Source: CAZKXX01 sp964556705
Lineage (GTDB): Bacteria > Acidobacteriota > Terriglobia > UBA7540
Direction: 5' to 3'
Assembly (NCBI GenBank): GCA_964556705.1
Contig: CAZKXX010000107.1
Coordinates: 1 to 11,798, forward strand
Length of the DNA: 11,798 nt
Part shown: one piece after another, positions 1 through 6,353 of the stretch
Position numbering within the stretch: position 1 is the stretch's first letter
Layout of the letters: every line of letters begins with the position of its first letter
The notes under the pieces: model-generated
What the model was told of the DNA's origin: nothing
Databases searched by the model: none
The model's input: only the letters and a program-made list of their open reading frames with translations
Program-made: the position numbers and the translations under genes

Positions 1-1361
1 CCCTCGTCCGGCACGCCGATCTTGGCGAGGCGATAGCGGAAGGCGTTGCGCGAAAGGCCGAGCAGGCGCGCCGCCTGGCTCTTGTTGCCGCCCGCGCGGC
101 GCAGCGCTTCCTGGATGATTTGGTCTTCAAACTGTTCAAGCGTCATGCCTTCGGGCACGAACGGCACTCCGCCCTGCGGGGCCGCGGGCCGCACGGGGGA
201 AAGGTCGAGCCGGATGTCCGCAACGTCGAGCACTTCGCCGGCGGAAAGGGCCACGGCGCGCTCGATGATGTTTTCGAGTTCGCGGACGTTTCCCGGCCAG
301 TGGAAATCCATCAGGACTTTCATCGCCGCCGGAGTGATGCCCCGGATGGGCTTGCCCGCTTCGCGCGCGAAGCGTTCGAGGAAGTACTCGGCGAGGTCGG
401 GAATTTCCTCCCGCCGCTCGCGCAGCGGCGGGATGCTAATGGGGACCACGTTCAGCCGGTAGTAGAGGTCTTCGCGGAACGTTCCCTGCTCGAGCGCGGC
501 GCGCAGGTCCTGGTTCGTCGCGGCGACGACGCGCACGTCCACCTTGAGCGTCTTCGTTCCGCCCAGGCGCTCGAAGTCGCGGTCCTGAAGCACGCGCAGG
601 AGTTTGGCCTGAATCGCCGGCGGCATGTCGCCGATTTCGTCGAGAAAGATCGTGCCCTTGTCGGCGAGCTCGAATTTTCCCGGCTTCGAGCCCGCCGCGC
701 CCGTGAACGCGCCCTTTTCGTAACCGAAGAGTTCGCTTTCCAGCAGGTTTTCCGGAATCGCCGCGCAGTTGATCTTGACGAACGGGCCCGAAGCGCGGCG
801 CGAGTGCTGGTGGATGGCGCGCGCGATGAGGTCTTTGCCCACGCCGCTTTCGCCGCCCAGCAGCACCGTGGAATTCGTCGGCGCCACTCGCTCCACGGTC
901 GAGAGCACTTCCTGCATGCCGCGGCTGCGCGCGATGATATTCTTGAACTCGTACCGGCGGCCCAGCGCCTCGCGCAGCGTGACGTTTTCTTCGCGCAGCG
1001 TCTTGAAATCGAGTTCCTTGCGCAGAATGAGCTTGATTTCTTCAATCGAAAAAGGTTTCAGGACGTAGTCGCTCGCGCCGGCCTTCATCGCTTCGACAGC
1101 CGTTTCGACCGTGCCGTAGGCCGTCATGACGATGACGGGAATGCGCGCGTCGTGGCGTTTGACGGCGGCGAGGAACTCCAGCCCGTCCATCCCCGGCAGC
1201 TTCAAATCGGTGAGGACGAGATCCACTCTGTCGCGCATGAGAAGTTTGAGCCCCGCTTCAGCGTCGCTCGCCGTCTGGACGCTGTAACCTTCTTCGGCGA
1301 GGTTCAGCTCCAGCAGCCGGAGCATTTTGGGTTCGTCTTCGACAATCAGGATATTCGGCAT
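1..1361 (-). CDS. NtrC-family sigma-54-dependent response regulator (3' end cut by window edge)
   Basis: Cytoplasmic transcription activator that would accept phosphate from a histidine kinase and drive open-complex formation by sigma-54 RNA polymerase. About 453 residues are visible. An N-terminal receiver domain has the acidic pocket (VEDE, residues 7-10) and phospho-acceptor Asp52 in LTDLKLPGMDG. The AAA+ domain has Walker A GGESGVGKD, the sigma-54 contact loop GAFTGA and Walker B FLDE. A C-terminal Fis-type helix-turn-helix reads NKSQAARLLGLSRNAFRYRL. The frame is still open at the last visible residues (VPDEG), so only a few residues are probably missing given the usual family length of 450-470. 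Start: ATG at 1361-1359, with a weak AGG-type ribosome site upstream. It lies 141 bases downstream of the histidine kinase at 1503-2762, which is its likely partner. The family is certain; the target genes are unknown. Confidence 0.95.
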   Translation of the reverse strand, partial: MPNILIVEDEPKMLRLLELNLAEEGYSVQTASDAEAGLKLLMRDRVDLVLTDLKLPGMDGLEFLAAVKRHDARIPVIVMTAYGTVETAVEAMKAGASDYVLKPFSIEEIKLILRKELDFKTLREENVTLREALGRRYEFKNIIARSRGMQEVLSTVERVAPTNSTVLLGGESGVGKDLIARAIHQHSRRASGPFVKINCAAIPENLLESELFGYEKGAFTGAAGSKPGKFELADKGTIFLDEIGDMPPAIQAKLLRVLQDRDFERLGGTKTLKVDVRVVAATNQDLRAALEQGTFREDLYYRLNVVPISIPPLRERREEIPDLAEYFLERFAREAGKPIRGITPAAMKVLMDFHWPGNVRELENIIERAVALSAGEVLDVADIRLDLSPVRPAAPQGGVPFVPEGMTLEQFEDQIIQEALRRAGGNKSQAARLLGLSRNAFRYRLAKIGVPDE

Positions 1362-1418
1362 GGTGTGTTTCAACCTGTGTTGGTACGGAACGCCTAGGGC
1401 CCTGTGAATTGACCGAAT

Positions 1419-1497
1419 GCTTTCAGCCGTCAGCGGTCAGCCATCCGCAAACGTGGGCCAGCGGAGGGCTGAACGCCAATCGCTGAGAGCCGAAAGC
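1419..1497. repeat. Large imperfect inverted repeat rich in GCTGA words
   Basis: The left arm (1419-1448) and right arm (1461-1497) are imperfect reverse complements around a 12-base loop (1449-1460). Shared blocks in order are GCTTTC, GC, TCAGCG, then GTCAGCC/TTCAGCC, then TCCGC. The right arm carries about seven extra bases. The element fills most of the gap between a histidine kinase gene and its response regulator gene. It contains repeated TCAGC/GCTGA words. It could be a dispersed extragenic palindromic element or an mRNA structure that changes the kinase-to-regulator expression ratio. No U-run follows it, so it is not a classical terminator. Confidence 0.6.
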
Positions 1498-1502
1498 TTC
1501 TT

Positions 1503-2762
1503 TCATTCGGCCGGCAAGAATACTCGAAAACATGCGCCCTTCCCCGCGGCGTTGCGCGGCTCGACCAAACGGATCGAGCCGCGGTGGTCGTCCACGATTT
1601 TCGAAACAATCGCCAGCCCGAGCCCCACGCCGCTCTTCTTGGTCGTGAAGAAGGGATTGAAGATCTGCTCGCGCAGTTCGGGCGGAACGCCCGGGCCGTT
1701 GTCCTCGATTTCGATCTCAACTCCGCGCCTTCCGTCGAACCGCGCCGGCGAGACCGCCACGCGCAGGGTGCCGTCGCTCGTTCCGTCCACGGCGAGCGCT
1801 TCGTAAGCGTTCATCACCAGGTTCGTCAGCGCCTGCTGGAAGACGTCGGCGTCCAGGGAGACTGCGGGAAGTTCGCCCGCAAACTCCCGCTCGACGCGCA
1901 CCTTCGCCTCCGGCCAGCGCTCCTGCGCCGCCATGAGCGCGCGCTCGACGAGCGGCGGGATTTCCTGCGGCCGCAGCTCGAGTTTCGCCGGGCGCGCGAA
2001 GTCGAGGAAGCGCGTGACGATGGAATTCAGCCGGTTCACTTCCCCCGAAATGTAGCCCGCCAGTTCGCGCGCCAGCGGGTCGGCGGACGCAAGTTTCCGG
2101 TCGAGCGTTTCCGCCGAGCCTTTGATGATGCCGAGCGGGTTGCGGATTTCGTGCGCCAGGCCCGCCGTGAGCTGTCCGAGCGCCGCCAGCCGCTCCGAGC
2201 GGCGCGCCTCCTCTTGCGCGGCGGCGAGCTGGCGGTTCGTTTCCGCCAGTTGCTCGGCCACTTCGCGATACTGCCGCGCCTGCCGGCGGTTTTCCATCAC
2301 GAAGCGGTTCACCACAATCGCCGCCAGGAAGAAGAACATGTTGCGGATGGCCAGTTCCGTGGCGCCTTCAGCGTCCAGGCGATAGACCTTCAGCGCGGGA
2401 ATCAGAAACGAGCAGTAGGCCGCCGAAGCAAGCGCCGTCCAGCCGAGCGTGGCCCAGGGACCGAAGAACATCGCCGCCGTGACGACGGGCAGGAAATAGA
2501 TGAGGTAGTAGCTGCTGTTGATGCCGCCGGTATGCTGGAGCAAAAACGAGGCCAGCGCGATCTTGACGAGAACGCTGTAGTGCCGCGCGCGAGGGCCGGC
2601 CAGCGCAAGAAAGCGGTACTCGAAAATCTGGAAGAGGCCGATGCCGAGGAGAGTGAATTCTTTGTGGATTTCAAACCACGGGTCTTGCAGCGCCAGCCCC
2701 ACCAGAAACGCCAGCCAGACGAAATCCATCCAGCCCGGCTTGGGACGTTCGACCTCCGGCAT
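1503..2762 (-). CDS. Membrane-bound NtrB-type sensor histidine kinase
   Basis: 419-residue inner-membrane sensor kinase, the likely phosphodonor for the downstream regulator at 1-1361. Residues 12-155 form several hydrophobic segments with very short loops, so the signal is probably sensed within or near the membrane. No periplasmic domain of any size is visible. A coiled-coil linker follows (about 158-192). The HisKA domain has the H-box LTAGLAHEIRNPLG with phospho-acceptor His204. The ATPase domain shows the N-box NLVMNAYEA (314-322), G1 DNGPG (354-358), FFTTK (371-375) and G2 GVGLGLA (378-384). HEIRNP is typical of NtrB-like kinases. Start: ATG at 2762-2760, supported by AAGGA eight bases upstream and an extended -10 just beyond. 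The ligand cannot be told from the sequence. Confidence 0.93.
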   Translation of the reverse strand: MPEVERPKPGWMDFVWLAFLVGLALQDPWFEIHKEFTLLGIGLFQIFEYRFLALAGPRARHYSVLVKIALASFLLQHTGGINSSYYLIYFLPVVTAAMFFGPWATLGWTALASAAYCSFLIPALKVYRLDAEGATELAIRNMFFFLAAIVVNRFVMENRRQARQYREVAEQLAETNRQLAAAQEEARRSERLAALGQLTAGLAHEIRNPLGIIKGSAETLDRKLASADPLARELAGYISGEVNRLNSIVTRFLDFARPAKLELRPQEIPPLVERALMAAQERWPEAKVRVEREFAGELPAVSLDADVFQQALTNLVMNAYEALAVDGTSDGTLRVAVSPARFDGRRGVEIEIEDNGPGVPPELREQIFNPFFTTKKSGVGLGLAIVSKIVDDHRGSIRLVEPRNAAGKGACFRVFLPAE

Positions 2763-2783
2763 AAAGGGCGTCCTTCCGGCTCC

Positions 2784-2792
2784 AATTTAGCA
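2784..2792 (-). promoter_or_regulatory. Candidate extended -10 promoter of the histidine kinase gene
   Basis: On the minus strand this reads TGCTAAATT, an extended -10 element (TGn + TAAATT) about 22 bases before the kinase start codon. There is no recognisable -35 hexamer at the expected distance; that region is occupied by an 11-bp tandem repeat. A similar TGCTACACT lies before the AhpD-like gene. Confidence 0.4.
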
Positions 2793-2797
2793 CGCCC

Positions 2798-2819
2798 GCG
2801 ACCGCGCGGCGACCGCGCG
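2798..2819. repeat. Perfect 11-bp tandem direct repeat (two copies)
   Basis: The unit GCGACCGCGCG occurs at 2798-2808 and again at 2809-2819 with no spacer. It covers the position where the -35 region of the kinase promoter would lie. Eleven bases is close to one helical turn, so both copies would face the same side of the DNA, as in activator or repressor half-sites. Chance duplication in GC-rich DNA is also possible. Confidence 0.45.
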
Positions 2820-2919
2820 TCTCGCGTGGATGCCGGAAGCCAGTCTGGCTGAGACTCGATCCCGCACCGCGGGACCGTCGGCCTTCAGGATCACATTCCA
2901 GCGGAGGTCTGAGCGCGGG

Positions 2920-3495
2920 TTACACCCCGCGCCGGTCCCAGCGCTCCTTGGCCTCGCGCATTTCCGGCTCAGGGTCGATGCCCAGCGCGTCGGCGACGCG
3001 GTTGATGTAGTTGAAATACGAAATGATCTCGACCGCGTCCAGAATGTCGCGGTCCGAGAGGCCGTGCTTGCGGAGCGTTTCCAGGTCCTGCGGGCGGCAG
3101 GCGCGCGGCGTGCGCGTCAGGAGCTCGGCGAACTTGCACAGTGCCTTCTGGCGCGGCGAGAGTTTCGCCCGCCGCCAGTTGTGCTTCACCTGCTCGGCGA
3201 GTTTCGGGTCGTTGGTGACGGCACGGAGATCCTCTCCGTGAGCTTCGATTCAATAGAAGCAGTCGTTCGCCCAGGAGACCACCGTCGCCAGCATCTCGCG
3301 CTCGGCGCGCGTCAGTCCCGAGGGGCCGAACATCGCGGCGAGATAGAGCTGCATCGAGGCCTTCAGCGCCGCCGGGTTCAGGCTCTGGACCTTGAGGATG
3401 TTAAAGACCTTGCCCGCGCGGCGCACCGCTTTGTCGTATTCGTCTTTCAGTTCGCCCGCGGCCTCTTCCGGTTCAATCGTTTTGATCCACGCCAT
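2920..3495 (-). CDS. AhpD-like peroxidase-related selenoprotein with in-frame TGA (CxxU active site)
   Basis: Predicted 191-residue thiol or selenol redox enzyme of the AhpD/carboxymuconolactone decarboxylase superfamily, closest by eye to the 'uncharacterised peroxidase-related enzyme' group. The reading frame is interrupted only by TGA at 3252-3250 (codon 82) and then runs in the same frame to TAA at 2922-2920. Around it the protein reads NDCFY-U-IEAHGEDLR, so Cys79, position 82 and His86 match the family's CxxC-xxxH catalytic pattern, with TGA replacing the second, resolving or attacking cysteine. Family-typical sequence continues on both sides: ILKVQSLNP and LYLAAMFGPSGL before, ISYFNYINRVADALG after. 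A strong hairpin follows the TGA. Start: ATG at 3495-3493 (MAWIKTIEP), with GAGG eight bases upstream. The gene stands alone. Alternative: a recent nonsense-mutation pseudogene, less likely given the exact catalytic position and the hairpin. Family certain; selenocysteine inferred. Confidence 0.85.
3222..3240 (-). promoter_or_regulatory. Candidate bacterial SECIS hairpin
   Basis: On the mRNA, CACGGAGA pairs perfectly with UCUCCGUG (8 bp) around the three-base loop GGA. The stem begins 9 bases after the UGA (3252-3250), which puts the loop 17 bases downstream of it. Bacterial SECIS elements lie within the coding region just after the UGA and typically have a small loop with a G in the first positions; this one fits. 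The stem begins at the codon for catalytic His86. SelB binding is inferred. No selA, selB, selC or selD gene is in the window. Confidence 0.7.
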
Positions 3496-3529
3496 GCGTC
3501 CGCCCTCGCTTTCATTCCAGAGACTTCGG

Positions 3530-3538
3530 AGTGTAGCA
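3530..3538 (-). promoter_or_regulatory. Candidate extended -10 promoter of the AhpD-like gene
   Basis: Minus-strand TGCTACACT is an extended -10 (TGC + TACACT) about 34 bases before the start codon at 3495. It would give a leader of roughly 28 bases containing the GAGG ribosome site. No good -35 is visible. The form resembles the TGCTAAATT element of the kinase gene, which supports both weakly. Confidence 0.4.
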
Positions 3539-3720
3539 CGCCGCCGGCTCGCGCTCCTTGCGCCTTGCCGCTTAACCAAAGGCCGCGTTCCGCCTCGCAA
3601 CGTCCGACGCTGGTACCTTGGTACTCTTCTCGCCCGCCGCCTACGGGAATACGCTGCGAGGATATCCGCTCGGGGCGCGTTGCTCGGTTTGCACCGATAA
3701 CTCCTCTGGCCCAACGGTCG

Positions 3721-4146
3721 AACTTCGGCGAAAACCCGCAATCGGAAACCCTGGCGGGAGGAGCTTCCACGACGCTGAGCTTTGCGCGGACTCCGACGTT
3801 GACGGGCGATCACGTCCTCACCGCGACCGCCAGCGCCCCCGAAGACAGCAACCCGGACAACAACTCGAAGTCGGCGTCGGTCGCGGTGAGTGGTGAGCCC
3901 GCAGAGGGCGACTTCGCACTGGCCGCCACGGGCTACAAGGTGCGCGGACTTCAGAAAGCGGACCTCAACTGGAGCGGCGCAACTTCAACCTCCGTGGACG
4001 TCTATCGCAACGGCGGACTCCTCACCACGACCGAGAACGACGGCTTCTACACTGACAACATTGACCTGCGCGGCGGCGGGAGCTACACGTACAAACTCTG
4101 CGAAGCGGGTACAAGCACCTGCTCGAACGAGGCCACGGTCACTTTC
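3721..4146 (+). pseudogene. 3' remnant of a secreted protein with CARDB-like and Fn3-like domains
   Basis: About 142 residues in frame look like the C-terminal part of a secreted protease or adhesin. A CARDB-type strand region (ETLAGGASTTLSF, then GDHVLTATASAPEDSNPDNN) is followed by a fibronectin III-like module of the kind that ends many secreted S8 peptidases (ADLNWSGATSTSVDVYRNGG, then YTYKLCEAGTSTCSNEATVTF). Upstream of about 3721 the frame gives no recognisable protein and there is no start or ribosome site. After ATVTF, where such proteins usually stop, the codon is CAG (4147-4149), one transition from TAG. The frame then runs on through the terminator and antisense to the next gene. 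I therefore read it as a decayed gene end, perhaps left by a deletion. The terminator just downstream may originally have served it. A live 3' exon of a gene fused to something else is unlikely. Confidence 0.65.
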
Positions 4147-4173
4147 CAGGGACCCGGCTCAGCGGCAAGAAAG

Positions 4174-4205
4174 AACGGGGAGTGGAACCAACTCCACTCC
4201 CCGTT
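4174..4205. terminator. Strong, probably bidirectional Rho-independent terminator
   Basis: A perfect 13-bp stem (4174-4186 with 4193-4205) encloses the loop ACCAAC. On the plus strand the right arm runs into TTTTTGTT. On the minus strand the stem is followed by TCTTTCTT, which is also U-rich. It lies just past the stop of the minus-strand secreted protein (4228) and just past the plus-strand remnant, so it suits both directions. Confidence 0.85.
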
Positions 4206-4227
4206 TTTGTTGGAAGGACTGTTGAGG

Positions 4228-4884
4228 TTACGGCCTGCCGGGGCCACCGCCCGGAGGTCCACCGCCGACGCCACTCGGACGGCCTCCGCCGACTCCGCCC
4301 GGACGACCGACGCCGCCCGGCGCGCCGACGCCGCTCGGACGACCCACCGTGCCCGGCTGGCCCGTCGCACCGGGTTGGCCCATGCCCTGACGCCGCTGGG
4401 CGGCCGCGCGCTCCTGCCGCTCGGCGCGAACGCGCTCGAGATTCGCCAGCGCCGTCTCCCGGCCTTTCTGCGAATTCGCCAGCGCCCGCTCAATCCCCGG
4501 CCGCGCCTCCTCCGGGACCTTCGTCAGCAGGTCGGAAAGCACTTCGCCGTGCTTGCGCGTCGCTTGTTCCACCTGTTCGAGGGCTTTCTCGTGATCGCGC
4601 TCGCTGCCCTCGAACTGGCCCGCTTCAAGCGCCTGGTTCAAGCCCGTCATCCCGCGATCGTAGTTTTCAATTGCCGTCTGGATGCCCTCGGCATCGCCCG
4701 CCTTGCCGCGGCTTTTCGCCTGGTCCAGAAAGCTCTTGTTCTCCTTCAGGCGATTCTTCACGTCTTTCAGTGTCAGCGTCGCCTGATCTTCTTCTTCCTG
4801 GGCCACCAACGCCGCGGGTGCAAAAGCCAGGACGCAGAACGCCAGCAGCCAGACCATAGAGTTGAATCTGAAACTTTCTTTCAT
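4228..4884 (-). CDS. Secreted helical protein with Gly/Pro-rich tail
   Basis: 218-residue exported protein of unknown function. Residues 1-28 form a signal peptide: a basic start (MKESFR), a hydrophobic core and a likely cleavage after LVA before QEEED. Residues about 35-165 are charged and strongly helical with no cysteines, probably a coiled coil. The stretch VPEEARPGIERALANSQKG resembles helical segments of DUF5667-type proteins, but I cannot confirm that. Residues 166-218 are a low-complexity tail built on GVG-PGG and RPSGVG units. Start: ATG at 4884-4882, preceded by GGGGAGG at seven bases, a very strong ribosome site. The gene is monocistronic and ends 23 bases before the terminator stem. 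It is divergent from lipA (gap 418 bases). It could be a cell-envelope or surface structural protein; nothing in the sequence shows an enzymatic role. Confidence 0.85.
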   Translation of the reverse strand: MKESFRFNSMVWLLAFCVLAFAPAALVAQEEEDQATLTLKDVKNRLKENKSFLDQAKSRGKAGDAEGIQTAIENYDRGMTGLNQALEAGQFEGSERDHEKALEQVEQATRKHGEVLSDLLTKVPEEARPGIERALANSQKGRETALANLERVRAERQERAAAQRRQGMGQPGATGQPGTVGRPSGVGAPGGVGRPGGVGGGRPSGVGGGPPGGGPGRP

Positions 4885-5130
4885 TTTTGATCCTCCCCGC
4901 TGCGGCCGCTAACTTCACTTTGCGGCCCGCGCGCAATCCCCAAGATGTCCGAATTGCCGGCTCGCCGCCCTTGCTCCGTGGAGCCTGACCGAGCCGGGTG
5001 TTTCTCCATCCCCCTTGCTTACAATCCCACTTCCAAACCCGCCGTTCAATCTAGATTTCTATCTTCTGTCTTTTCAGATACTTGAAAGGGTCGGGGGGAA
5101 CCCCCCACGGCCTCATCCCGCTGGACCGGC

Positions 5131-5172
5131 TGGAATTTTCCAACCCCTGGCCGTTTCCGGCCATTGCCGGAA
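5131..5172. repeat. Cluster of dyads with two mutually exclusive hairpins
   Basis: TGGAATTTTCCA (5131-5142) is a self-complementary 12-mer. Next, TGGCCG (5148-5153) pairs with CGGCCA (5158-5163) around TTTC. Overlapping that, TTCCGGC (5155-5161) pairs with GCCGGAA (5166-5172) around CATT. The last two share bases 5155-5163 and cannot form together. No U-run follows, so termination is not indicated. Confidence 0.5.
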
Positions 5173-5261
5173 TAGTAAAAGTCATGGTAGCGAGCCTCAG
5201 CAACGCACCATAAAAGCTGCGCGCGCGTGGTCCGACGTTTGGCAGGGAGCGAGTGTCCCGG

Positions 5262-5290
5262 TTGCCCCATCGTCCCCGGAAAGGTAGAAT
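5262..5290 (+). promoter_or_regulatory. Sigma-70-type promoter of lipA
   Basis: TTGCCC (5262-5267) and TAGAAT (5285-5290) are separated by exactly 17 bases. Transcription would begin around 5296-5298, only five to seven bases before the lipA ATG at 5303. The GAGG at 5291-5294 might then lie outside the transcript, making the message nearly leaderless. Confidence 0.6.
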
Positions 5291-5302
5291 GAGGAATCTT
5301 CC

Positions 5303-6211
5303 ATGACCGAACTCGTCCAGCTTCAGGTCACTCGCCCCGCGGTGCGCAGGCCCGAATGGCTCAAGGTGCGCATTCCCGGCGGGGAGAATTATTTCGAGCT
5401 GAAAGGGCTGATGCGAGGGCTGAAGCTGCACACCGTGTGCGAAAGCGCGCGCTGCCCGAACATCGGCGAATGCTGGAGCCATCGCACGGCGACGTTCATG
5501 ATTCTGGGCGAGCGGTGCACCCGCCGCTGCGGATTTTGCGCCGTTCCCAAAGGCCACCCGAAAGGCCAAGTGGACTGGGACGAGCCCGAGCGCGTGGCCG
5601 AGGCCGCCGAGGCGATGGGCCTGAAATATATCGTCGTCACTTCCGTGGACCGCGACGACCTCGCCGACGGCGGCTCCGCCATCTTCGCGCGGACGGTCCA
5701 AGCTCTGCGCCGGCGCATTCCCGATTGCCGCATCGAAGTGCTCATCCCCGACTTTCGCGGCGACGACGGCGCGCTCGAAACCGTGCTCGCGGCGCGACCC
5801 GACGTCCTCAATCACAACATCGAGACCGTGCCGCGGCTCTATCCCGTGGCGCGGCGCGGCTCCGGCTATGAGCGCTCGCTGCGTCTGCTCCGCCGCGCGC
5901 GAGAGACGGCGCCTGAGATCCCCACCAAGTCCGGCCTGATGGTCGGTCTCGGAGAAACGTTCGAGGAAACCGTTCGCGTGCTCGCCGACCTCGCCGCGAA
6001 CGGAGTCCAGATCGTCACCATCGGTCAGTACCTGCGCCCCTCGGGCGAGCAGTTGCCTGTGGCGCGCTTCTACGCACCTGAAGAGTTTGCCGCGCTGAAA
6101 ACCGAAGGGTTAAGAATGGGAATCCGACATGTCGAGTCCGGCCCTCTCGTTCGAAGCTCCTACCACGCGCACGAGCAGACCGAAAGCCTGACGGCCGCAC
6201 GGAGCCAGTAA
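5303..6211 (+). CDS. lipA: Lipoyl synthase
   Basis: Cytoplasmic radical-SAM enzyme that inserts two sulfurs into octanoyl groups on the lipoyl domains of 2-oxoacid dehydrogenases and the glycine cleavage H protein. 302 residues, the normal length. The auxiliary [4Fe-4S] cluster motif CESARCPNIGEC (Cys46, Cys51, Cys57) and the radical-SAM motif CTRRCGFC (Cys72, Cys76, Cys79) are both intact. The C-terminal RSSYHAHEQ (from residue 284) carries the RSSY motif whose serine ligates the auxiliary cluster. The N-terminal RRPEWLKVRIPGGENY matches the family, which supports the ATG at 5303. A sigma-70-like promoter ends 12 bases before the start. Neither lipB nor dehydrogenase genes are adjacent, so it appears to be transcribed alone or with the gene at 6354 (gap 142 bases). 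Nothing is unusual in the protein itself. Confidence 0.98.
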   Translation: MTELVQLQVTRPAVRRPEWLKVRIPGGENYFELKGLMRGLKLHTVCESARCPNIGECWSHRTATFMILGERCTRRCGFCAVPKGHPKGQVDWDEPERVAEAAEAMGLKYIVVTSVDRDDLADGGSAIFARTVQALRRRIPDCRIEVLIPDFRGDDGALETVLAARPDVLNHNIETVPRLYPVARRGSGYERSLRLLRRARETAPEIPTKSGLMVGLGETFEETVRVLADLAANGVQIVTIGQYLRPSGEQLPVARFYAPEEFAALKTEGLRMGIRHVESGPLVRSSYHAHEQTESLTAARSQ

Positions 6212-6353
6212 CCCGCTCGCCTTCGAATCAATTCAAAACCAAAATCGCAAAGTTCCGGTTGTGGTAAGCTGGCGCACCGAGCGCGCCCGAGCCGCTCTCC
6301 CGGGGGCGCGACCCTCGTCTCTCGCCGAACTCGACAACCACTGGGAGGTCTTC

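Larger units (their letters stand above)
4885..5302. other. Divergent intergenic region between the secreted helical protein and lipA
   Basis: 418 bases with no convincing gene on either strand. It holds the strong ribosome site of the leftward gene (4892-4898), a G6-AA-C6 palindrome (5093-5106), a run of small dyads including two mutually exclusive hairpins (5148-5172), and the lipA promoter (5262-5290). Short open frames here have poor codon character and no family resemblance. Confidence 0.6.

Noticed and set aside
120..1397. Long plus-strand open frame opposite the left response regulator
   Set aside because: It is antisense to a clear NtrC-family gene. Its residues are Arg/His/Phe-rich in the manner of GC-rich shadow frames and match no family.
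1584..2852. Long plus-strand open frame opposite the histidine kinase
   Set aside because: Shadow of the minus-strand kinase, which has all its catalytic boxes. The antisense product is Arg-rich and without motifs.
2920..3189. A separate short AhpD-like gene starting at the GTG at 3189
   Set aside because: It lacks the catalytic motif, has no ribosome site of note, and is the in-frame continuation of the upstream half through the TGA.
3250..3813. A longer N-terminal extension of the AhpD-like protein to an ATG at 3813
   Set aside because: Residues upstream of MAWIKTIEP are Arg/Ser-rich noise, and the ribosome site and extended -10 support the start at 3495.
2830..4890. A 686-codon plus-strand open frame read as one gene
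   Set aside because: It joins antisense of the AhpD-like gene, the CARDB/Fn3 remnant and antisense of the secreted protein. Only 3721-4146 has protein-like character, and a strong terminator lies inside it.
5015..5287. A small plus-strand gene in the gap before lipA
   Set aside because: No ribosome site, Pro/Ser-rich low-quality translation, and it overlaps the lipA promoter.
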